Assembly: GCA_033961575.1 (NCBI GenBank)
Contig: CM066731.1
Location: forward strand, 64,132,001 to 64,196,000
Direction of reading: 5' to 3'
Origin: Aselliscus stoliczkanus
Taxonomy: Eukaryota; Chordata; Mammalia; Chiroptera; Hipposideridae
DNA length: 64,000 bases
Shown: in pieces, positions 56,377 to 64,000 of the stretch
Layout: each line of letters starts with the position of its first letter
Numbering within the stretch: position 1 is the first letter of the stretch
Program-made: the position numbers and the translations under genes
The notes under the pieces: model-generated
What the model saw: the letters and a program-made list of their open reading frames with translations, nothing else
Told to the model about the DNA's origin: nothing
The model's database searches: none

Positions 56377-58493
56377 CTTTGTATGCTAGTTACCTTGCTC
56401 CCTCCTCTTCCACATCTTCTCATCTCAATGAGATGTCACCCTCCCCAAGGCCACTATACCACTATACATTTGGCACCTTGAATTCATGTCGCCTTCCTAT
56501 CGCTATGAAAACCTGAAAATATCCATTCAGCTATCCTGATGTTGCAAGAAATGTTTTCCTCACTTACGTTTAGAAGCAATGTTACAAATACCATGTTTTT
56601 ACAGTAAGTATATTATATATTTATGGAAACCTTCGGGTATGGTTGGAAAAATACTTTGGCTTTCCTGGTAGAAAGGAAAAGAAATCCTCATGACTGACAT
56701 TAATATTGGTGGAAAAAAAGAACTTGAGGAATAGTTTTCTTTAAGTACACTTTCCTGAAATGTGAAATTAGATTTCTTTTAGCTCAAAGATTTAGTCTTT
56801 ATTCTAATTAAGGATAAATTTTAAGATTAGAAAGGTACATGGGGATGATTTGGCACAGTCCTCTCCTCTCAGACTGGTCGTTCATTATTATGCCAATTCT
56901 CAACTCAAGCAACAGATTAAATTGGAAAGGGAAGAGAAGGACCTATAAAATGACTCGAATAGCTTTCCTTACGCTGTAATATGAAGTTGCAGTAGGATGT
57001 TCCATGTTGATGTGCATTGTTTGCATTTTCTATCTTCTCAGCAAACTTTTAATACCTTATACAGAACTCCAGGGAACTTTTTCTGTCCTCCTTGTCTGAA
57101 GATTTTTCTATCCTGCTGTTAAAGAGTTATAGGTTCTTTACAGGGCAGTTTAAATCATGAGAGTTTTTGTGGCAGGAACAGCCAGCTATTTACCAGTTCT
57201 GTTTTTTTCTCTTCTTGGAGAAGAAATGAAACCACACAAATCAACTAGCTTCCCTGCCTCTCTTATCATTACTTGCCCATGTGACTGAGCTCTAACCAAT
57301 AGTTAACAAGTAGAGATGATGGGTAGCATTTCCACGCATCTTCAGAACAGCTTCTCATACTGGATCTGCCAGACTCTGTCCTAGCAGCTGCATTGGGGAC
57401 CACTGATCAGGTTGGAAGTCACCTGTTACAGGTGGAAATATCACAGAAAAAAGGGTGTTGGATGACACCCATCTCAATGGTAAGATCAGCATTGGAGTCT
57501 TGCTTAATTAGCAAAAACAGGAAAAAAAGTCTATTTTATTAAAACAACAGATTTAGTGGTTTAACCATTATAAGCTGTTATCATTACTTTATCCTATTTA
57601 TGCAGTTTAATCTCTAAGACAAAAAGTTATTGAGAAACACATATATTTTATTCTCCTATCTGTTTAAAATATATTTGTTTTAGATATATGTATATTTATT
57701 ATATATAATACATGTATATATTTACTCTATATATTACATATATTTACTCTATATATTAATATATTACTCTATATATTACATGAATACTGCATGTATGTAA
57801 TATGCATGATATATCTTGCCTATATAATACATATGGTATTGACAGGAATTAAAGGGAAACAGTCAATCTGCACTGTAGATAAAGTGTAGAACTACAAGTT
57901 TTACTTGTAACATCAGAAAAGAGAGCATTTTGAACATAAAGTCTGATGCCTGCAGAAGAGTGTGGAGGTGAGAATTACAAAAGAACAAAAGAAGTATTTA
58001 CAATATTGGAAAGAAGGGCATATCAGACATTTAGTGTGATACCACTAGGAGCACTGTACGGTGTAGGGGAGAGTGACGAGTCATTGAATGGTACCATCAA
58101 AGTAATTTTTTAGACTGGACATGGAGAGCATTTCCTACGTGAAGCATGAAATAGGAAAAAGGGTAAGCAAGCATCATCAGCATCCTTCCTAACTCCCTCT
58201 CGCAGAGCCATTGGAAGTTGTTTGGTGTACATATGTATCAGAATTAAGGATTTCAGAAAAAGTCAAAATGAGAGAGGTCTTAAGGCTATGGATGTAGGAA
58301 AAATAAAATAGAGTGAAAAGAAAGGATTTCAAGTATGGTAATAAAAGTATCAGCCGAAGATCAAGGTTTTATTAAAAAATGATCTTGTGTGGTGTTAAAA
58401 CCTTGAGAAATGTTTGTTCATAAGAAAGCAGTGACGATGAAATATTATCTGACCTTGTTAGTATAATAAAAACTATTCCAGTCACTGATGTAT
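56377..58493. other. Unique DNA with an AT tandem repeat at 57690-57790
   Basis: Around 57715-57785 a unit of about 22 bases (TTTACTCTATATATTACATA) recurs three times imperfectly. A possible unnamed ancient repeat spans 57240-57480. No gene seen. Confidence 0.5.
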
Positions 58494-58509
58494 CTTGACT
58501 TTCACTTTT

Positions 58510-59002
58510 TTTTTTAATAAAGATTTTATTGGGGAATTGGGGGAGGGGAACAGTGTTGGGGAATTGGGGAAGGGGACCAGCGAAGTTGTTGTTCTTCAAT
58601 CTTTGTTGTGGAGGACAGCAGTCACTGTCTGGCTTCCTGTCGGCAGCTCATGGACTCTAAGCTCAAGGTGCTGAGTTCAATCTTTAGTTGCAGGTGGATG
58701 TAGACACCATCCCATGCGGGAGTTGAACCAGCAGCCTTGTTGTTAAGAGCACAGACCCTATCCACTGAGCCATATAGGCGGCAGCTCAGCTCATGGTGCT
58801 GAGCTCAGTCTTAGTTTCGGGTGGACGTAGCCCACCATCGAACAGGCAATCTTGTTGTTATACCAGCTGAGCCATCCTTCCTCCTGTTGGCAGCTCAGCA
58901 ACAGCTCAGCTCGGGTGCAGCATCACTGGCCCATGTGGGAATCGAACCGGCAGCCCTGTTGGTCAGAGCTGGCCCTTAACCAACTGAGCCACTTGGCTGG
59001 CC
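58510..59002 (-). mobile_element. Long SINE with three tandem tRNA-like modules
   Basis: Read on the minus strand: head GGGCCAGCCAAGTGGCTCAG with GGTTCGATTCCC; second module GGATGGCTCAGCTGGTATAA with CTGTTCGA; third module ATATGGCTCAGTGGATAGGG with GGTTCAACTCCC; then AACTAAAGATTGAACTCAGC, the TTCCCC-rich region and CCCCAATAAAATCTTT. The target duplication is CTTGACTTTCACTTTT (58494-58509) versus CTTGACTTTGACTTTT (59003-59018). It resembles the Rhin-type SINEs of rhinolophoid bats as I recall them. Confidence 0.94.
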
Positions 59003-59018
59003 CTTGACTTTGACTTTT

Positions 59019-62000
59019 ATATGTTGAAATTACTAATTCTTAGCCTCAAGGAATTGTCTGAACACTAAAACGTCCAGTCGATGGCAAAACCATTATTATA
59101 GATGAATATCCCTAAAATTTTATAATTGCATATTAGTGGAGTCTTTTCACACAAAATGATCAATTGCATTTCATTCTGGAAAAAAAGTAGGTACATATAA
59201 ACGTATGAATAAGAAACTATGTAGCTACTAGTGAAGGACATTTATCTGAGAACTAGTTACCCTTGGTTTCTGCATTCGTGGTCATGATTTCTGAAATGAT
59301 TTGCTTTTTATGTCGGAGCCTAGTTTTCTGATCTCTAAAATGGGGTAAGAGTTTGTATCTCAGAGAGGGATTGTGGGGAAAAAGCGAACTAAGATTTGTA
59401 AAGTACTGGGTTTTATTAAACCAGGTACAGATTAAACTCGAACAAGATTGTTTAAAGCCTTAATGAACATTGACATTTTCATTCCTTCTTCCAATGAAAG
59501 CCTCAGATAGGGTTCTGTGTCTTTATATTGGTATACGTATACTTGTGTGTCCACATGGCTATATCTGTCTAAAAGAATATGTGTATTTATATGTATATTT
59601 GTGTGTATGTGTGTGTGTGTGTGTGTGTATTTATATAAGCTCATGTATGTATACATTCTTATGTAAAGAAAGAGCAAGAAAAGACTTGGATTCAATATTT
59701 GCCAATACATACTTAATGAAGTAAATTAATTCTAGTATAAAGAAATACAGGGGTAGATAATGGAAGCCAACTAATACTGGAAACAGCAACATAAATATAT
59801 ATGTAAGCTTACACTAAATGTTAACATTTATGATCCTGAGAATTAAATGTTTTCAGATCCTGAGAATTAAGACCTCAGAACACATAGAAATCTGAAATAT
59901 TCAAGTGGTTAAAGGAGTCTTCTCAATTATATATTCACTTTAATATGCAAATATATGATCACTTTAATAAAATCTTCCAAGGCAAATTCCAAAAACTATA
60001 ATTATAGTCAGATATATATCATTAGCTTTTGGTATGAACTTTGCTTAACATCCATTTCTTCATGTGTAAAATAGACTGATACGTCTGCTCACTATATCTT
60101 CTAAGGCTGTCTTAATTAGGAAAGGAACTGCTACATATGAAGAGAAATTGAAGATGAAAATGCTATGAAATACTTGCTATTACTATCATTATTGTGAAGG
60201 ATATAATACCAAGGATACTGGTTCCATAAACCTGTAGAGCACTTTTTTCAAGTACCCATAGAAGATCATGAACAGGAAGCAGTAGCTACAAAGGAAGAAG
60301 GAGCAATATGTTTCTATATATTTCAAAAGAATACTGGGCACATTGGAAAGGGTTCTGAGCAGAGCCATAAAAATAATATTTAAGAGATGGAAACTATGTC
60401 TCATGAGGACAGGAGAAGGGAATTAAGGTGGTTCTATCTGTAAGAGAATCATTGGTTTATTTTTAGCATATAAAGAGGGTCTATCAAAGGTATGCCTTGT
60501 TCTACTTGTTTTATTTAAAAGAAAGGAATTGACGGAAAGAGAAGTTTGGATGAATACAAGAAAGATCATGTATGACTGGGTCAATACTGGAGAGAATAGC
60601 TACAGAGAGTAATTCATACTTATTTTTGAGCATGTCTGTCTATCTATTTATCTATCTATTATCTATCAATCATGTATCTACCTATCTATCATCTATCTAT
60701 CATTCATATATCTGTCATTTATGTGCATGCTTTGGATTATCTGTTTGAAAAATCAAGAACTAGACCAATTTATCTCTGGAATCACACCTAATTCTATCAT
60801 TTCCAGAATAAATAAGTACATTTGCTAATTTCTTCCATGTCCTTTTTACTAAGTTAACCAGATAAATGGCACCTGAGTTTATCATTGCTAATAACTTCCT
60901 ATAATTATTATAAGTATCTAGACTGATTTTGTGGGTGGTTGATAGAATATCTGATGATTTCACTAGTTTTCCCTATCAGTGTTTTTAAGGTTACGTGGTG
61001 AAATAAAGTCATGTAGGAACATATAATCAAAATATACAGGCCTCCACATTAAAACTATTTAAGAAAAAAAAGAAAAGAATGAAGATTATTACAAAATATA
61101 GTAAATATTATTCCAAGCATTTATCCAGCTTCTTTGAAAGTAGATAGGGCAATCAAGAGAATCTGAAATATGGCTAAAACAGAATATATTATGGACTATA
61201 AAGATAAAGTACCTAGCTCTGAAGTGATTTATTTTTAATAATATATGATAATTTCCATATTTGAAATTCAAAATTATCCAGTTCTATCTTCACTGACTTA
61301 AAACAGTCAACAGGCAATCAACAGGAATAGACAATTCAGTTAAAGCAACTAACTGATTTGAGGAATTTTCATTTCAATAATGACCTTGAGCTCTTCTTTC
61401 CTGAATGCCCTCAGATCAAGTCATGGGGCTCTAGTAAAGATCTATCGTCATATCAATTACAAAAAGCAATGGAACATCTGACCCTTCCCTTGAAATTAAC
61501 TAGTGAGAGTCATTCAGCACACCTTCAAATGACACAATGAATTATTATGTTCTCAGTGGCCCAGGAAGGAAAGAATAAGTGATTGATGGGAGGTGATATT
61601 TAAATGAGAATTGAACATTTCTGAGACTAAACATATAGCAATGATCGTGAAAACTACCAGAAACTTAAATTTGTTAAAATAATTCCTTGTTTTTTATTAT
61701 AGCCAAGGAAATGTTTTCTTCTCCCTGTTCTCTATATTCACAACTGTACTTCTGGGAAGCTGTCTATATACTGGGGTTATTGCTGTGCTGTTGAAACGCA
61801 AAACTGTGAGTATCCAGATTTCTCAATTTCATTTTTATTACTATGTAGAGAAAATATACAAAATAATCTGGCATATATTAACTGATATGATTTGTTTCCC
61901 ACTATGCCAATCCAACTAAATAAAGTTAGAAAGATATGGTCAAAGATGACTAGTTTAATGGCAGTGATTAATGTGCCAAAATGAAAATTAGTATTATTTA

Positions 62001-62370
62001 GATAGTGGCTCCAGTCTTCAGTTTTAAAAAATAAAACTAAGAAGTAAATAATAGGTGCAACTGCCACTTTTCAAAAAAAAAACTCCATTATTTCTTACTT
62101 GACTGATATTTTAGGTAGTTATTCTGTTTTTATTTGGGCCCCGAGTCTTATTCTTTTAATTAGGCGATCTAACACCTAGACATATTCATAATGGTAAATT
62201 TTAATTTACCTTTGTAGACAATATAAATTGCAATGCACTTTGATTGCAAATGCATATAAGGTTAAAATTTTAATTCAAATATTAAATTAAGGAAACATTT
62301 TGTTGGGTTCCATGCAAAGTGCAAATACTTATAACACTGTTGCCTACATAAAAGCATATCCTAATGCCTG
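59019..62370. other. Unique DNA with TG and TATC simple repeats
   Basis: A TG-rich repeat at about 59594-59630 and an imperfect (TATC)n stretch at about 60633-60720. The motif GATCCTGAGAATTAA is directly repeated at 59831 and 59856. No gene or named interspersed repeat was seen. Confidence 0.5.
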
Positions 62371-62374
62371 CATG

Positions 62375-62600
62375 ATGGTGGTTAAGCATGTGGGCTTAGG
62401 AGTTCCCACCTTGTTCCCCAGCCCCCCCCCACCCCGCCTTGATTTTGAATTGTGTACCCTTGGTTAAACTATTTATTCTTTCCAAATCTCAGTTTCAAAT
62501 GGTATTAATGATAGTTTTTGTCTCATAGATTTTTGTAAAGATAGTATTAGAACATCTATTTAAAATGGTTAGCTAGGATCTGGAATGTACTAACTTGTGT
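62375..62600 (+). mobile_element. MIR SINE with C-rich expansion
   Basis: GGTGGTTAAGCATGTGGGCT head, a C-run at about 62423-62440, GAATTGTGTACCCTTGGTTA, CCAAATCTCAGTTTCAAATG and ATTTTTGTAAAGATAGTATT, in sense MIR order. Confidence 0.8.
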
Positions 62601-64000
62601 ATGCTATGATGATGGTCAAAGTGTCCACCAATAAGTAATCCTTTAATTATGTTAAATCTTTAAATGTTCCTATTCGATGAACTATGAAGACTTCAAAGTG
62701 GTAATACAATGTACTTTATTTAATAATGCATGGAGTTTAGCTTTCTTTTAAAATTTTGGTGAAGTCATTAATAGACCCACCATATTATTTTTTGAAGTTT
62801 TATATAGTATGTAGTATAATAGTATGATTGTGTTTATATTATGGTATGACAGTGAATTATTGTAGCCTTTTGATGTGTGCTCATAGTATAAATTACTACA
62901 TTATCTTTTCAAGGGATAAATTGTGTTCAGGAAACACATTTGTAAAGTATCAAATTTCATATTTTTATGCTCAGTTGGGATTCAGGAGTTTTCTATTTTG
63001 TTAACACAGACTCTTCAATAACAAATCACGTAAGTCAGGCATAGAAAATAATCTCTCACTGTACTCAGAAGTTCCTCACACTCCCTTAACAGAACAGATG
63101 TTTTTATCATCTTTGATTTCTGGACTTTCTTGAGTTTAGCATCAGTATTATATAGTATTTTCAGGATAGGAGCAGAAGGCTTTGATGAGCATGGATCCTT
63201 TTCCAGCATTTTCCCCTCCCTGTCTTAAAAAAGTCCCAGGCTGACAAAGAATCCTCAATTCAGCCCCCCTTTGTACTCAGCCTGATCCCAGCGTATAAGA
63301 GCTGTAAGATGCTGGAGGGTGTCATAAAGGACCCTGTGGAGTGTTTTTCTCTTCAGAGATTTTGAAGGAAAATGTAGCTCTTATCTTTATAGTCTTACTG
63401 GGTTAGAGGTCAAAATGGCAGGGGGAGCTCTTTAAACTTTCATGCGAAGAATCAGGGAGAAAGGAGTAGGGAGTTGAACAGAGTCTCCACATACACATGA
63501 ATTAACCATAGGTACTTGAAACTTCAGGCATTAAACTTTAAATGTCTAGCATACCAGTGATTATTATGAAATGCATAAATATGGAAGGAAAAAAAAGACA
63601 CATAGTCACACTTTTCACTTTGTCCCAGAGAAACAAAATTTTTACTTGACTAGCTCTTAAAGATCTAACAGTATGGGAAACAGAGACATAAACATATACA
63701 ACCTTACAATAATAAAATATTTAAATTATATTTGAAGATAATAGTAGCAGAGCAATGACAGGAAATGTGTAGCTAGTTACTCGATAGATGCCAAGGTCAC
63801 ACAGCAGTGCAGGAACTCCACCTTTCTAGGTTAAGCCAGGAGATTCTGGAAGAAATAGGATGGGTGGATGACATCAGCAGTAAAACCTTGATAGCTGCAA
63901 GTAGAAATGAGGTTAAAACTAGAATATATTTCTGTTAAAATGCATAAAAGTGTTTCAGGTGGTATAAAGCAGAATGAGATAAGTAGAGAACCGAGTCAAT
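62601..64000. other. Unique DNA, possible L2 relic near 63680-63850
   Basis: GGAAACAGAGACATAAACAT and GCCAAGGTCACACAGCAGTG suggest a decayed antisense L2/MIR mixture at 63680-63820. The 64-codon minus frame at 63015-63209 has no recognisable domain. Confidence 0.4.

Noticed and set aside
57690..57830. CRISPR-like or regulatory direct-repeat array
   Set aside because: Units are AT-only, contiguous and imperfect; an ordinary AT-rich minisatellite in a mammalian genome.

Overview
This window is vertebrate, almost certainly mammalian, nuclear DNA. It is AT-rich with microsatellites and layers of interspersed repeats: ancient MIR, L2, MaLR/ERVL and L1 relics, plus younger lineage-specific SINEs and L1-derived elements. 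The SINEs begin with a GGGCCGGCC(G/A)AGTGGC tRNA-like head, and the long ones end in CCCCAATAAAATCTTT. With the TGTACACCTGAAACTAATAAA-type L1 3' end, this points to a bat, most likely the rhinolophoid/Yinpterochiroptera side (recalled family knowledge, no search run). I recognise no host protein-coding gene, exon, rRNA or functional tRNA, so the window reads as a gene desert or the inside of a large intron.

Layout. 1-5.6 kb: unique AT-rich DNA with one short SINE and an L2 relic. 5.6-9.5 kb: an L1 ORF2 relic, an ERVL-like pol relic, two long SINEs in inverted orientation and a mariner-type MITE. 10.9-15.1 kb: an LTR-like block, then a minus-strand L1 3' half broken by two SINEs, then L2. 15-33 kb: mostly unique DNA with MIR/L2 fragments, a GGAA microsatellite, a short SINE and two stretches that look like conserved non-coding elements. 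33.0-40.6 kb: the centrepiece, two L1-derived elements placed head to head. 40.6-64 kb: unique DNA with MIR, L2, MLT1-like LTRs, four more SINEs, simple repeats and further candidate regulatory stretches.

The two L1-derived elements (33046-35844 minus, 37301-40561 plus) each have a GC-rich 5' UTR, an uninterrupted 290-codon ORF1, a 3' UTR, a 3' A/T-rich tail and target-site duplications. Neither has any reverse transcriptase. Both carry the same join between an early ORF2 endonuclease sequence and the 3' UTR. That is best explained by descent from one master that had already lost most of ORF2, i.e. a half-L1 (HAL1)-type retrotransposon that makes only ORF1p and depends on another L1 for reverse transcriptase. 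Copy 1 has lost nearly all of the endonuclease remnant as well. Their ORF1 proteins differ at about 18 of 290 residues by hand count.

Boundaries for old repeats (MIR, L2, MLT1, ERVL, LTR-like) are approximate. Boundaries for SINEs and the two HAL1-like elements are set by target-site duplications read directly from the sequence.
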